The position numbers and the translations under genes were made by a program. 64,000 nucleotides of DNA from Lysobacterales bacterium (GTDB taxonomy: Bacteria; Pseudomonadota; Gammaproteobacteria; Xanthomonadales; BPKI01): contig BPKI01000001.1 in assembly GCA_026005055.1 (NCBI GenBank), positions 1,178,001-1,242,000 of the forward strand, written 5' to 3'. A model generated the notes under the pieces. It searched no databases. It was given only the letters and a program-made list of their open reading frames with translations, and was not told the origin of the DNA. Shown in pieces: positions 30,916 through 41,320 of this stretch. How positions within the stretch are numbered: the first letter of the stretch is position 1; each line of letters opens with the position of its first letter.

Positions 30916-31829
30916 GGCAAGGCCCCGGCCGCGACCCCGCCCGCCTCGGGCGGGTTGAGGCCCCAGACGTAGGCGGCGAGGATGCGCGCTCGAAGCTCGC
31001 CGAGCACCGGCCCTTGCGGCGGCATGATCCCATGCCGGCCCTCGGCGATGGTCTTGCGGATGGCATCGAAGCTTGCGCCGTGGGTGAAAGCGCCAGCAGT
31101 GAGATCGGGAGCACCGATCAGCGGGTTGCCGCGCCCTTCCGGCCCGTGGCAGGCGGCGCAGATGAGCTGATAGCGCTGGCGGCCGGCGGCGGCGAGCGCC
31201 GGATCGACTCTCAGACCGGCGAGACTTTGCACGTACACCGCCACCTCGCTCACCGCCGACTCCGAGCCGAGGGCAGCCGCGAAGCCCGGCATCAGCCCCT
31301 CGCGTCCGTGCACGATGGTGTGCAGAATCGCCTCGGGGCTTCCACCCCACTGCCAGTGCCCGTCGCGCAGATTGGGAAAGCCCGGGGCACCGCGCGCATC
31401 CGAGCCGTGGCACATCGCGCAGTGATTGGCGAAGAGCGCAGCGCCAAAACGCATCGCCTCGGGACTGCGCGCAATTTCCGGAATCGGCATCTCGGCGTAG
31501 CGTCCGAAACGCTCGAGGAAACGCGCTTCCTGACGGGCCCGCTCGGCCTCGTGTTCGGCGGCCGAGGTCCATCCGGAGAGACCCGCGAATCCGCCAACAC
31601 CTGGGTACCAGATCAAGTAACCGATGCTGAAAGCGATGGTGAGGTAAAAGAGGTTCACCCACCAGCGCGGCAGCGGCTTGTTGTACTCGCGGATGTCTTC
31701 ATCCCAGACGTGGCCGGTGGTCTCGGGCTCGTCCTTGCGCCGCCTGGAGGTGTACCAGATCAGCCAGACGCAGCCGAGGATGTTGAGGGCGGTGAGAAAA
31801 GCGATGAACAGGGTCCAACCGAGGCTCAT
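30912..31829 (-). CDS. ccoP: cbb3-type cytochrome c oxidase subunit III, diheme
   Basis: Two CxxCH motifs (CAMCH, CAACH); DEDIREYNKPLPRWWVNLFYLTIAF. Confidence 0.96.
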   Translation of the reverse strand: MSLGWTLFIAFLTALNILGCVWLIWYTSRRRKDEPETTGHVWDEDIREYNKPLPRWWVNLFYLTIAFSIGYLIWYPGVGGFAGLSGWTSAAEHEAERARQEARFLERFGRYAEMPIPEIARSPEAMRFGAALFANHCAMCHGSDARGAPGFPNLRDGHWQWGGSPEAILHTIVHGREGLMPGFAAALGSESAVSEVAVYVQSLAGLRVDPALAAAGRQRYQLICAACHGPEGRGNPLIGAPDLTAGAFTHGASFDAIRKTIAEGRHGIMPPQGPVLGELRARILAAYVWGLNPPEAGGVAAGALP

Positions 31830-31972
31830 GGCTTGTCCTCCTCCTCGAGCGGTCGCTTGGCGATCTCTTCGTAGCGGGCGCGGCGACGCGGCGAGTAGAC
31901 GTAGGCGACCATGCCGAGAAAGGCGAGCATCGCGATCAGGGTGATCAAGCCTTGGAGCGTGCCGCCGTCCAT
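31826..31972 (-). CDS. ccoQ: cbb3-type oxidase subunit CcoQ (48 aa)
   Basis: Manual translation MDGGTLQGLITLIAMLAFLGMVAYVYSPRRRARYEEIAKRPLEEEDKP; not in the ORF track. Confidence 0.9.
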   Translation of the reverse strand: MDGGTLQGLITLIAMLAFLGMVAYVYSPRRRARYEEIAKRPLEEEDKP

Positions 31973-31973
31973 C

Positions 31974-32594
31974 TCAGCCCCCTTTCGGCGCGTGCCGGCC
32001 AAGCCCCTGGAGATAAGCGATGAGCGCGTCCATCTCGGTCTTCCCGCTGAGCGCCTGAGCGGCCTGCTCGATGTCCTCCTCGCTGTAGGGATGGCCGAGG
32101 CGCTTGAGCACGCGCATCCGGCTTTGGATCGCCGCCGGATCGAGGAGGCGCTCGGCGAGCCAAGGGTAGCCGGGCATGTTCGACTCGGGGACGACGAGGC
32201 GCGGGTTGATGAGGTGCACGCGATGCCACTCGTCGCTGTAGCGCCCGCCGATGCGCGCCAAATCCGGACCGGTGCGTTTCGATCCCCATTGGAACGGGTG
32301 GTCGTAGACCGATTCCCCCGCCACTGAAAAGGCGCCGTAGCGCTCGGTCTCGAAGCGAAGCGTCCGCACCATCTGCGAGTGGCAGCCGTAGCAGCCCTCG
32401 CGCACGTAGATGTCCCGGCCGGCGAGCTCGAGTGCGGGGTAGGGCTTGAGCCCCGGCACCGGCTCCACCGCCTCGGCCTGATACATGAGCGGGATGATCT
32501 GCGCGAGCCCGCCGAAGCTCACCGCCACGGCGATGAGCACCCCCATCCAGCCGGCGTGCTTCTCGATCTTCTCGTGGGTCTTGAGCTGATCCAT
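31974..32594 (-). CDS. ccoO: cbb3-type cytochrome c oxidase subunit II
   Basis: [64 protein letters not shown]. Confidence 0.96.
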   Translation of the reverse strand: MDQLKTHEKIEKHAGWMGVLIAVAVSFGGLAQIIPLMYQAEAVEPVPGLKPYPALELAGRDIYVREGCYGCHSQMVRTLRFETERYGAFSVAGESVYDHPFQWGSKRTGPDLARIGGRYSDEWHRVHLINPRLVVPESNMPGYPWLAERLLDPAAIQSRMRVLKRLGHPYSEEDIEQAAQALSGKTEMDALIAYLQGLGRHAPKGG

Positions 32595-32604
32595 TGCGCC
32601 CTCC

Positions 32605-34038
32605 TCAGGCGTAGGCCGGCGCGGGAATGGCATGGCGCATGCGCTCGGGCGCGCGCGCGAGCCAGGTCTGCCAGACGTTGTAGGCCATGATCCCCATCCC
32701 CGCGACCACGAGGATTCCGCCGAGCAGGCGAAGCAAGTAGTAGGGATAGGTGGCGACCAGCGACTCGATGAAGGAGTAGGTGAGCGTGCCATCGGGGTTG
32801 GTGGCGCGCCACATCAGGCCCTGCATCACCCCGGCGATCCACATCGAGGCGGCGTAGAGCAGCACCCCGATGGTGTGCACCCAGAAATGCCACTCGATGA
32901 GCCGGGTCGAATACATCCCCGGGGTGCCGAAGAGCCGGGGGTAGAGCACATAAAGCCCCCCGAGCGAGATCATCGCCACCCAGCCAAGCGCGCCCGAGTG
33001 CACGTGGCCGATGGTCCAGTCGGTGTAATGCGAAAGCGCATTCACCGTCTTGATCGACATCATCGGCCCCTCGAAGGTGGACATCATGTAGAACGAGAGG
33101 CCGACGATCATGAACTTGACGATCGGATCGGTCCGGAGTTTGTGCCAGGCGCCGGAAAGGGTCATGATCCCGTTGATCGCCCCGCCCCAGGAGGGGGCGA
33201 TCAGGATCAGCGAGAAGACCATGCCAAGCGACTGTGCCCAGTCGGGCAGGGCGGTGTACTGCAAATGATGCGGACCTGCCCACATGTACACCGCGATCAG
33301 CGCCCAGAAATGGACGATGGAGAGGCGGTAGGAGTAGATCGGGCGTCCCACCTGCTTGGGCACGAAGTAGTACATGAGCCCGAGGAAGCCGGCGGTGAGG
33401 AAGAAGCCCACCGCGTTGTGCCCGTACCACCACTGCACCATCGCATCCACCGCCCCGCTCCAGACTTGGTAGCTCTTGGTGAGCGAAACCGGGATGGCGA
33501 TGTTGTTGACGATGTGCAGCAGGGCAATGGTGATGATGAAGGCGGCGTAGAACCAGTTCGCGACGTAGATGTGCGGAACCCGCCGCGTGGCCAAGGTGCC
33601 GAAGAAGACGATGGCGTAGGCCACCCACACCACGGCGATCAGGAGATCGATGAACCACTCGAGCTCGGCGTATTCCTTGCCCTGGGTGATCCCAAGCGGC
33701 AGGGTGATGGCGGCGAGCAGGATGACGAGCTGCCAGCCCCAGAAGGTGAACTCGGCGAGCGGTCCGCCGAAGAGGCGCACGTGGCAGGTGCGCTGCACCA
33801 CCCAATAACTGGTGGCGAAGAGCACGCTGCCGCCGAAGGCGAAGATCACCGCGTTGGTGTGCAGCGGCCGCAGTCGGCCGTAGCTCAGCCAGGGGATGTC
33901 GAAGTTGAGCGCCGGCCAGATCAGCTGAGCGGCGATGAAGACCCCCACCGCCATCCCGACGATGCCCCACACCAGGCTCATCACCGCGAACTGGCGGACG
34001 ACGCGGTCGTTGTAGGTCTCGGCAGAGGCGTTCGCCAT
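32605..34038 (-). CDS. ccoN: cbb3-type cytochrome c oxidase subunit I
   Basis: [54 protein letters not shown]; start taken at [12 protein letters not shown] instead of the longest ORF. Confidence 0.95.
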   Translation of the reverse strand: MANASAETYNDRVVRQFAVMSLVWGIVGMAVGVFIAAQLIWPALNFDIPWLSYGRLRPLHTNAVIFAFGGSVLFATSYWVVQRTCHVRLFGGPLAEFTFWGWQLVILLAAITLPLGITQGKEYAELEWFIDLLIAVVWVAYAIVFFGTLATRRVPHIYVANWFYAAFIITIALLHIVNNIAIPVSLTKSYQVWSGAVDAMVQWWYGHNAVGFFLTAGFLGLMYYFVPKQVGRPIYSYRLSIVHFWALIAVYMWAGPHHLQYTALPDWAQSLGMVFSLILIAPSWGGAINGIMTLSGAWHKLRTDPIVKFMIVGLSFYMMSTFEGPMMSIKTVNALSHYTDWTIGHVHSGALGWVAMISLGGLYVLYPRLFGTPGMYSTRLIEWHFWVHTIGVLLYAASMWIAGVMQGLMWRATNPDGTLTYSFIESLVATYPYYLLRLLGGILVVAGMGIMAYNVWQTWLARAPERMRHAIPAPAYA

Positions 34039-34096
34039 CGCTTCGGCTCCGCGCATGAGCTGAAGCGGATTTTCGAATGGCGGCTCGCCCCCTTTG

Positions 34097-34110
34097 TTGA
34101 CCTGGATCAA
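34097..34110. promoter_or_regulatory. Putative FNR/ANR box TTGACCTGGATCAA
   Basis: Matches TTGAY-N4-ATCAA; centre about 66 nt upstream of the chosen ccoN ATG. Confidence 0.75.
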
Positions 34111-34184
34111 ACCGCGCGGCGGCTTGTCCTGCCCTGGTGGTTCCGTGCTAATGTCGCCGCCCGCGAGCGAGGAGAGGAAAAACG

Positions 34185-35609
34185 GTGAGCGGGCCACGCC
34201 GGACCAAGATCATCGCCACTTTGGGACCGGCCACCGACCGGCCGGGGGTTCTCGAAGCGGTGATCGCTGCCGGCGCCGAGGTGCTGCGCATCAACTTCTC
34301 GCACGGCGAGCCCGATGATCATCGCCGGCGCGTGGCGGCGGCGCGAGCGGCGGCCTCGGCGCTCGGGCGCGAGATCGCGCTGATGGGCGATCTCCAGGGC
34401 GCGAAGGTCCGCATCGGCGACTTCGCCGCGGGTGCGGTCGAGCTTGCTTCTGGCTCGCGCTTGGTGATCGATGGCGGGCTTTCCGGGCCGAGCCACGACC
34501 CCGCGCGGGTCGGTGTCTCTTATCGCGAGCTCGCATGCGACGTGCGGGCGGGTGATGTGCTGCTCCTCGACGATGGCCTGATCGCGCTTCGCGTCGAGCG
34601 GATCGAGGATCTTGCCGTTCATACGGTGGTCGAGCAGGGCGGCGTGCTCGCCAGCCGCAAAGGCCTCAATCGCCTGGGCGGGGGCTTGCAGGTGCCTGCG
34701 CTCACCGAGAAGGATCGCGCCGATCTCAAGCTCGCCGCCGAGCTCGATCTCGATTTCCTGGCGCTTTCCTTCGTGCGGAATGCTGCGGAGGTCGAGGAGG
34801 GGCGGCGCCTGCTTCGCCAGGCCGGTGGCCATGCCGCGATCATCGCCAAGATCGAGCGGGCCGAGGCGATCGCCCATCTCGCCGAGATCATCGAGGCGAG
34901 CGAGGCGGTGCTGGTGGCGCGCGGGGATCTCGGCGTCGAGATCGGCGATGCCGAGCTTCCGGGCCTGCAGAAGAAGATCGTGCGCGAAGCCACACGCCGC
35001 TTCCGCGGCGTGATCGTGGCCACGCAGATGCTTCAGTCCATGGTGGTCTCACCGATTCCCACCCGCGCCGAGGTGCTCGATGTGGCTAATGCGGTGATCG
35101 ACGGGGCGGATGCGGTGATGCTCTCGGCGGAGACCGCTTCGGGGCGGCATCCGGAGAAGGCGGTGGCGGCGATGCGGCGGATCTGCGAGGCGGCGGAGCG
35201 GCAATTCGAGCCGCACGAGGACTTCCACCCCGATGACCCACCGAGCCGCGTCGATCAGGCCATCGCCCTCGCGGCCATGTACCTCGCCCACCGTGTGCCA
35301 GTGCGGGCGATCGTCGCCCTCACCGAATCGGGCGCCACTGCCCAGTGGCTGAGCCGCTTCCGCAGCAAGGTGCCGATCTATGCCCTCTCCGCCAACGCCC
35401 TGGCGAGGCGGCGGGTGGCGCTATGGAGCGACGTGCATCCGGTCGTGTTCGAGCCCTCCTGCGACGAGCCTTCGGTGGTCGCCGGCGAGGCCCTCGACCG
35501 CCTGCGCGCGCTCGGGCTGCTCGCTCCTGGTGACCGCGTGCTTCTCACCATCGGCGACCGCATGGGACAGCCTGGCGGAACCAATACCCTCAAGCTGCTC
35601 GTGGCCTGA
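34185..35609 (+). CDS. pyk: Pyruvate kinase
   Basis: [88 protein letters not shown]. Confidence 0.96.
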   Translation: MSGPRRTKIIATLGPATDRPGVLEAVIAAGAEVLRINFSHGEPDDHRRRVAAARAAASALGREIALMGDLQGAKVRIGDFAAGAVELASGSRLVIDGGLSGPSHDPARVGVSYRELACDVRAGDVLLLDDGLIALRVERIEDLAVHTVVEQGGVLASRKGLNRLGGGLQVPALTEKDRADLKLAAELDLDFLALSFVRNAAEVEEGRRLLRQAGGHAAIIAKIERAEAIAHLAEIIEASEAVLVARGDLGVEIGDAELPGLQKKIVREATRRFRGVIVATQMLQSMVVSPIPTRAEVLDVANAVIDGADAVMLSAETASGRHPEKAVAAMRRICEAAERQFEPHEDFHPDDPPSRVDQAIALAAMYLAHRVPVRAIVALTESGATAQWLSRFRSKVPIYALSANALARRRVALWSDVHPVVFEPSCDEPSVVAGEALDRLRALGLLAPGDRVLLTIGDRMGQPGGTNTLKLLVA

Positions 35610-35659
35610 GGCTCTCCGCCGCCGCAGCGCGCATTGACAGGGCCGATCGGCGCTGCAAG

Positions 35660-38600
35660 ATGGAGCCCATGGTCCGGGCGATTCCAGGATGCGTTGCCGT
35701 CGTCGCCTTGCTGGCGACGAGCGCGATGGCGTCTGCCGGGCCCGGGTCGTGGCACGTGCTCTCCGGCGAGCACGAGCAAGCGAAGATCCCCACGCCCCTC
35801 GGCGTGTATCGCGACGCGCCGAGGGGCAGTGTTCTCTGGCTGCGCCGCGAGCACGGCAAGCGAACGGATGGCGCGTGGGCCATTCCCACACCCGGCGGTA
35901 CGCTCTCCGTCGTTGCCGCGCACCGCATCGAACATGCCAACGGCGATGTGACGTCGGTGGGCCATCTCGCCGGCTCCGGGGCGCGCTACCCGGTCCTCTG
36001 GACCGAAGGCCGCGAGGCGAGCTTCGCCACCGGCTGGTCGCCCGCGGGGCCGTTCCGCTTCGAGGCGCGCGGCGAGATCGGCGTGATCGTGGACCTCAGC
36101 CACCCGGCGATTCGCCTCGAGGGCGCCGGCGCGTCGCCGATTCCACCCTCGGGCTTCGTTCCGCCCTCGCCGCCGGCGAAAGGGAAGAACCTCGTCGTGG
36201 TGGATGTGGCGGTGCTTTATTCGCAGGGCATCGAGGAGCGCTACCCAGGAAGCGCCGTCGAGACCCGGATCAACCACCTCGTGGCGCTGGCCAACCAGGC
36301 GCTGGCCACGAGCGCCGTGCCGGTGGTGCTCAGACTCGTGGACACGCGGCCGAGCGCCTATCCCGACAACCTCGGGCCCAATGCCGATGCGCTCGATGCC
36401 CTGCGCCAGGGGCTGGCCAATCCGAGTGGCCACCCGAACGTCGGGAATCTTCGCCAGTACGCGCAGCAAACCGGCGCCGACCTGATCACCTTGCTTCGTC
36501 CGCATGACATCGAGACCCGCGGGAATTGCGGCATCGCCTACCTCTTCGCCAACGATGGCACCCGCGGCGTGAACGTCGTGAGCGACGGCTTCTCCTCCTG
36601 GTCTCTGTGCGCCGATGAGGTCTATGCCCACGAAGTGGGCCACAACTTCGGGGCCGAGCACCAGCTCGGACAGACCTCGGCCAATCCGGGCTACGGCACG
36701 GCCCTCGCCCGCGAGGGGCAGTTCCACACGGTGATGGGTTCCTTCGGCAGCGGCCATCCCGACCGTTACCGGCGCCTGCTGCGCTTTTCCAATCCCGATC
36801 AGTTCTGCGGCGGGATGCGCTGCGGCATCCCCAACGTGGCCGACAACGCGCGCCGGCTGCGCGACAACATGCAGGCAATCGCCAACTTCCGGGCGTCGGT
36901 GAGCATGCGGCCGGTGCCGACGCCCCCGCCGCCGCTCGATCCGGACGAAGACGGCGACGGGGTTCCCGAGAGCCAGGATGCCTTTCCCTTCGACTGGCGC
37001 TACGCGCGCGACGGCGACGAGGACGGGATCCCCGATCCGCTCGATGACTTTCCCGAGGATCGCCAGCACGATCGCGACACCGACCGCGATGGCATGCCCG
37101 ATGGGCTCGACCCCGACATCGACGGCGATGGTGTGGCCAACGAGCAGGATGCGTTTCCCTACGATCGCAGCGAGTCGCGGGACGGCGATAGCGATGGGGT
37201 GGGCGACAACGCCGATCGCTTCCCGAACGATCCGCGCGAATGGCGCGATACGGATGGGGATGGGGTGGGCGATCATGCCGACCCCGACCGCGATGGCGAT
37301 GGTGTTCCGGATTTTGCAGCCGGCGTCGAGGCGGGCGAGTTCGATCTTTTGGTGATCGACACCGCGCGCGATCGGGTGCTCCGCTTCGATCTGGCGAGCG
37401 GCCTGTTTTCGGGGATCGAGTTCGCGGAATGGCACCTGCCGCAGGCCCTCGGTCAGCAGGCGCAGCTTGCTTGGAATCCGCACCAGAAGCTGCTCTACGC
37501 GCTGGTGGCGGGCGAGATCCGCCGCTACGAGCGGGCGGCGAGAAGCCGCCACGACCGCTTCGTGACCACCTATCGCCATCCGCGCGATCCCGGCCCCAAG
37601 ATGCCATCGAGCTTTTCCGCGGGTCTTGCACTTGCGCCCGATGGCACGATCTTTCTCGCCGATGAGAGCACCCGCCGCTTGGAGCGGCGCGATGCGATCA
37701 CGGGCCGGCCGGCGCCTCTCGGCGCCTTCGGCCAGGCGGATTTCTTGGCCGCTGCGCCCCGCAGCATCAGGTTCCGCGATGGGCGGGTGTGGAGCCTCGA
37801 TCGCAACGGCCGGCTGCGCGCGGTGGATGCCGCAAGCGGCCAGATCGTCTTCGATCAGGCGCTCGGCACGATCGGCGGTTTTCCCGTCTCCCAGCCCGAG
37901 GACCTGGAACTCTCGCGCGATGGCCGATTCGTGTTCATCGCCGATACCCTGCAGCACCGCATCGTCCGCATCGAGACCCAGCCGCCCTTCAACCGAAGCG
38001 TCCACGTGCTGCCAGGCGGAGGCGGGCTTCTGTTCCTGCCGAGTGGTCTTCTCCTCGACCGCGACGGGCATCTTTTGGTCGCAAGCCGCGAGACCGGCGC
38101 GATCCTTCGCTATCACGGCGAGAGCGGCGCTTTCCTCGGTCGCTTCGATCGGGCGCCGCCGGGGCTGATGCGCGAGCCCAGGCGCATGCTGCTCGCGCCG
38201 AAGGTGCGCGACCGCTTCCCGCTCGATCGCGAACGCGCTTTTCGGCCGGTGAGCGGGGGCTGGTACAACCCGGCCCGCTCGGGACATGGTTTCGCCATCG
38301 AGGTCGCCGGCCCGGTGCTGCTGGCCATCTGGTACAGCTATCGCAGCGATGGCGAGCCCACGTGGTACCTGGCCCAAGGCGAGCTTCGAGGCTCTCGATT
38401 CGAGGCGCCGCTCCTTCGCTATCGCTGGCTCAACGGGGCGGCCGTCGGGCAGGCGGTGGGGCAGCTTCGGATCGATTTCGCAAGCGAGCGGCAAGCGGTG
38501 TTTTCTTGGCAACTTCCCGACAGTCAGGGCAGCGAGCCGCTGGTGCCCCTGGCGGTCGGAAGCGCCGAGGAGACCCAGTTCCCGACCGCCGCCTGGTACG

Positions 38601-38998
38601 ACCCGCGCGAATCCGGCTGGGGTCTGATCGTGGCGCGGCAGGGCGAGCGCGCCTACGTGATCGCCTTTCTCTACGATCGGGCCGGTGAGCCCACCTGGGC
38701 GCTCGGGACCGCCGATGCCGGCGCCTCCTTCAGCTTCCGCATGGATTACTTCCGCGCCCCTGGCCTTTGCCCCGGCTGTCCGGGGGGCACGGCGATCCCT
38801 CAGCCGGCAGGCCACATCGAGTTCCGCCCGCTCGATCGGAACCGGGCGCAGGTGCAAGTGGCCGTGGCCGCCGCTGTGCTCGACTGGTCGCGCGGACCGC
38901 TCGATCTCGAGCGGCTGACCGAAAGCCCGACCGAGCCGAATCTCGATCCGAAGCCGGCCGAACCGCTCGCCCCGGTCTATGGTTTCCCGCCGCGCTGA
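35660..38998 (+). CDS. Secreted zinc metalloprotease (reprolysin-like HEXXHXXGXXH) with DxDxDG Ca-binding repeats, propeller-like region and duplicated C-terminal domain
   Basis: HEVGHNFGAEH; HTVMGSF Met-turn-like; DEDGDGVPESQDAFPFD...DTDGDGVGDHADPDRDGDGVPDF; GGWYNPARSGHGFAIE...EPTWYL and AWYDPRESGWGLIVA...EPTWAL. Confidence 0.85.
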   Translation: MEPMVRAIPGCVAVVALLATSAMASAGPGSWHVLSGEHEQAKIPTPLGVYRDAPRGSVLWLRREHGKRTDGAWAIPTPGGTLSVVAAHRIEHANGDVTSVGHLAGSGARYPVLWTEGREASFATGWSPAGPFRFEARGEIGVIVDLSHPAIRLEGAGASPIPPSGFVPPSPPAKGKNLVVVDVAVLYSQGIEERYPGSAVETRINHLVALANQALATSAVPVVLRLVDTRPSAYPDNLGPNADALDALRQGLANPSGHPNVGNLRQYAQQTGADLITLLRPHDIETRGNCGIAYLFANDGTRGVNVVSDGFSSWSLCADEVYAHEVGHNFGAEHQLGQTSANPGYGTALAREGQFHTVMGSFGSGHPDRYRRLLRFSNPDQFCGGMRCGIPNVADNARRLRDNMQAIANFRASVSMRPVPTPPPPLDPDEDGDGVPESQDAFPFDWRYARDGDEDGIPDPLDDFPEDRQHDRDTDRDGMPDGLDPDIDGDGVANEQDAFPYDRSESRDGDSDGVGDNADRFPNDPREWRDTDGDGVGDHADPDRDGDGVPDFAAGVEAGEFDLLVIDTARDRVLRFDLASGLFSGIEFAEWHLPQALGQQAQLAWNPHQKLLYALVAGEIRRYERAARSRHDRFVTTYRHPRDPGPKMPSSFSAGLALAPDGTIFLADESTRRLERRDAITGRPAPLGAFGQADFLAAAPRSIRFRDGRVWSLDRNGRLRAVDAASGQIVFDQALGTIGGFPVSQPEDLELSRDGRFVFIADTLQHRIVRIETQPPFNRSVHVLPGGGGLLFLPSGLLLDRDGHLLVASRETGAILRYHGESGAFLGRFDRAPPGLMREPRRMLLAPKVRDRFPLDRERAFRPVSGGWYNPARSGHGFAIEVAGPVLLAIWYSYRSDGEPTWYLAQGELRGSRFEAPLLRYRWLNGAAVGQAVGQLRIDFASERQAVFSWQLPDSQGSEPLVPLAVGSAEETQFPTAAWYDPRESGWGLIVARQGERAYVIAFLYDRAGEPTWALGTADAGASFSFRMDYFRAPGLCPGCPGGTAIPQPAGHIEFRPLDRNRAQVQVAVAAAVLDWSRGPLDLERLTESPTEPNLDPKPAEPLAPVYGFPPR

Positions 38999-39082
38999 GC
39001 CTATCCGGCGCATCCGCCTCCGCCGGTTCGGAAGCGGCGCCTATAATCGCGCTCTCTTCGACGCCGTCACGCCGCAGCCGTC

Positions 39083-40093
39083 ATGAACATCGAAGTCCTC
39101 GAAGAAACTGCCCAAGCCATGGTCGCACCCGGCAAGGGGATCCTGGCCATGGACGAATCCCATTCCACGATCGGCAAGCGCTTCGCCGCGGTGGGGCTTG
39201 AGAACACGGAGGAGAACCGCCGCGCGTACCGCGAGATGCTGCTCACCACTCCAGGGCTCGGCGAGCACATTTCGGGGGCGATCCTGTTCGACGAGACCAT
39301 CCGCCAGAAAACCCGCGATGGGGTTCCCTTCACCGAGATCATGCAGAAGGCGGGCGTCGTCCCGGGGATCAAGGTGGACAAGGGCACGGTGCCGCTCGCC
39401 GGCTTTCCCGGAGAGCTCATCACCGAGGGGCTCGACGGCCTGCGCCAGCGGCTTCAGGAGTACGTCAAGCTGGGCGCGCGATTCGCGAAGTGGCGAGCCG
39501 TGATCACCATCGGCGAGGACATCCCGAGCGCCACCTGCATCGAAGCCAACGCCCATGCCCTCGCTCGCTACGCGGCTTTATGCCAGGAGCAGGACCTGGT
39601 GCCGATCGTGGAGCCTGAGGTGCTCATGGACGGCGAGCATGACATCGACACCTGCTACGACGTCACCGAAGCCACCTTGCGGGCGGTCTTCGAGGCGCTT
39701 TATCAGCACAACGTCCTGCTCGAGGGCACCATCCTCAAGGCCTCGATGGTTCTGCCCGGCAAGGATTGCCCCGAAAAGGCGAGCCCGGAGGAGGTGGCGG
39801 CGATGACCCTGCGCTGTCTCAAATCCAGTGTCCCGGCGGCGCTTCCCGGGATCGTGTTCCTTTCCGGCGGCCAGAGCGACGAGGACGCCACCCGTCACCT
39901 CGACCTGATGAACCGCATGGGCCCGCATCCCTGGCCGCTTTCCTTCAGCTACGGCCGGGCCATGCAGCAGGCCGCGCTCAAGCTCTGGGCGAAGGACCCG
40001 GCGGGTGCCTACGCCGAGGCGCAAGCGACCGTCGCCCGCCGCGCCCGCGAGAACGGCCTTGCCGCCCTCGGCCGCCTCGCCGAGGCGGCGTGA
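39083..40093 (+). CDS. Class I fructose-bisphosphate aldolase
   Basis: [79 protein letters not shown]. Confidence 0.95.
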   Translation: MNIEVLEETAQAMVAPGKGILAMDESHSTIGKRFAAVGLENTEENRRAYREMLLTTPGLGEHISGAILFDETIRQKTRDGVPFTEIMQKAGVVPGIKVDKGTVPLAGFPGELITEGLDGLRQRLQEYVKLGARFAKWRAVITIGEDIPSATCIEANAHALARYAALCQEQDLVPIVEPEVLMDGEHDIDTCYDVTEATLRAVFEALYQHNVLLEGTILKASMVLPGKDCPEKASPEEVAAMTLRCLKSSVPAALPGIVFLSGGQSDEDATRHLDLMNRMGPHPWPLSFSYGRAMQQAALKLWAKDPAGAYAEAQATVARRARENGLAALGRLAEAA

Positions 40094-40582
40094 GCGCTAT
40101 GGTGGGATAAGCGTTCGCGCGGATTCACCGTCTGATTGTCGGGTCGAATGAAGAAGGGAGAAGGGCCTGTCGCAGAGCCGCCTGAGCGACGAGCATCGTG
40201 GGTGAGCGCGAGGTTGAGCGAGTATGAGCTCGCGGGTGGCGCCATCCCACATGAGCGGATGCGGTATTTCTTGCTGAGGGCCTGGTACCGCCCGAGTGGA
40301 TGCCGCTCCTCACGACCGCGCCGGTCATGCGATCGAATGACCGGATCGCCTTTGCGCTTCGTCGCTAGAGGCCCATTTTGCCCGTATCCAATGCCCCCCG
40401 GTTTTCGACGCCCACGATCGACGGCGGAAGTCGAGGCCGAAAATTGGGGGCGGAGCCCCTCGGCGAGCGCAGTCGGCCGCGAAAGAAGCGAGGTCGCTGG
40501 GCGATCTCTACATCTTGACGGGCGACCGGATTTTATGGTACCGATCTGCCCCATCTGTCGGGGTCTCAAGGGGTATCGAGAG

Positions 40583-41320
40583 ATGGTCGGTAAAATGGGG
40601 GTTCAGGACCGGGTAGAGCGCTTCATCAGCGAGCATCCTCTTTGGGTCACGGTCGGTTTCGCTGCTTTCCTTTTCGTTTTCAGCGCGTTGCTGCTTGCAT
40701 TCTTTCCTTCGCTCGTCGCGATCCTGGGCTTGAGCTTGCAATCGCAAGCGGTCGCAGAGCCGGCGATCGGCACGCAGACTTTGCTCGTCGTGGTCGTGAC
40801 CGGCGCGGTGGCCCTGACGGGCTTGCTTCTCTCCATCTTCCAAATACGCCATCGCGATCAGGAAATTCTTCTCAGTCACGCTCAAAACCTCAATCGCGCG
40901 GCCAACGATGCGGCGCGGCGGATTTTTGGGCTTGCAAAATCTCTGATCAAGCTTCAGCAAAGTGTCCAGCTCCTTTATCAAAGTGTTACGGACAACTTGC
41001 GGTGCCAACTTTCGTCGACTCCTTCGTGTTGCGAGGAAAATCAAAGCGTCAAGTTACCACCGATGGTCGAAGCGGCCTGCCAAAAGCTTGAGCAGGCGCT
41101 CGTCGCCGTCATCGAGAGCGTCCATGAAATTCGTCGAGATCCGAATACCTTAAATCTGGCGCTCAAAATCGCGAGAGCGATGATTGAACGTTTTGGGCTG
41201 CCGGATTGGAGAGACCGTCTCGTCGCAAACCCTTTAACGAAGGAAGTTTATCATCCAAGAACCGCGGATCCATTTAGCCCTAGGGTTTTTTTTTTGACGC
41301 GCTTGAAGGACTTGAAGTAA
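40583..41320 (+). CDS. Hypothetical membrane protein, upstream part of a probably frameshifted gene
   Basis: MVGKMGVQDRVERFISEHPLWVTVGFAAFLFVFSALLLAFF; second TM LLVVVVTGAVALTGLLLSIF; frame closes 25 nt after T10 at 41286-41295. Confidence 0.65.
   Translation: MVGKMGVQDRVERFISEHPLWVTVGFAAFLFVFSALLLAFFPSLVAILGLSLQSQAVAEPAIGTQTLLVVVVTGAVALTGLLLSIFQIRHRDQEILLSHAQNLNRAANDAARRIFGLAKSLIKLQQSVQLLYQSVTDNLRCQLSSTPSCCEENQSVKLPPMVEAACQKLEQALVAVIESVHEIRRDPNTLNLALKIARAMIERFGLPDWRDRLVANPLTKEVYHPRTADPFSPRVFFLTRLKDLK

Noticed and set aside
32632-34188. 518-aa plus-strand ORF
   Set aside because: Antisense to ccoN; His/Gly/Asp-rich artefact.
36940-37320. Repetitive GC-rich block that could look like a repeat array
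   Set aside because: In-frame DxDxDG protein repeats of the metalloprotease; not CRISPR. No CRISPR array seen in the window.
35378-39013. 1211-aa minus-strand ORF
   Set aside because: Antisense to the metalloprotease and pyk; its VAHPIAIAV-type repeats are the complement of DxDGDG codons; high-GC artefact.
40136-40582. N-terminal extension of ORF 40136..41320
   Set aside because: Sequence before MVGKMGVQDR is unlike a protein domain and rich in rare-looking Arg/Pro; shorter start preferred.
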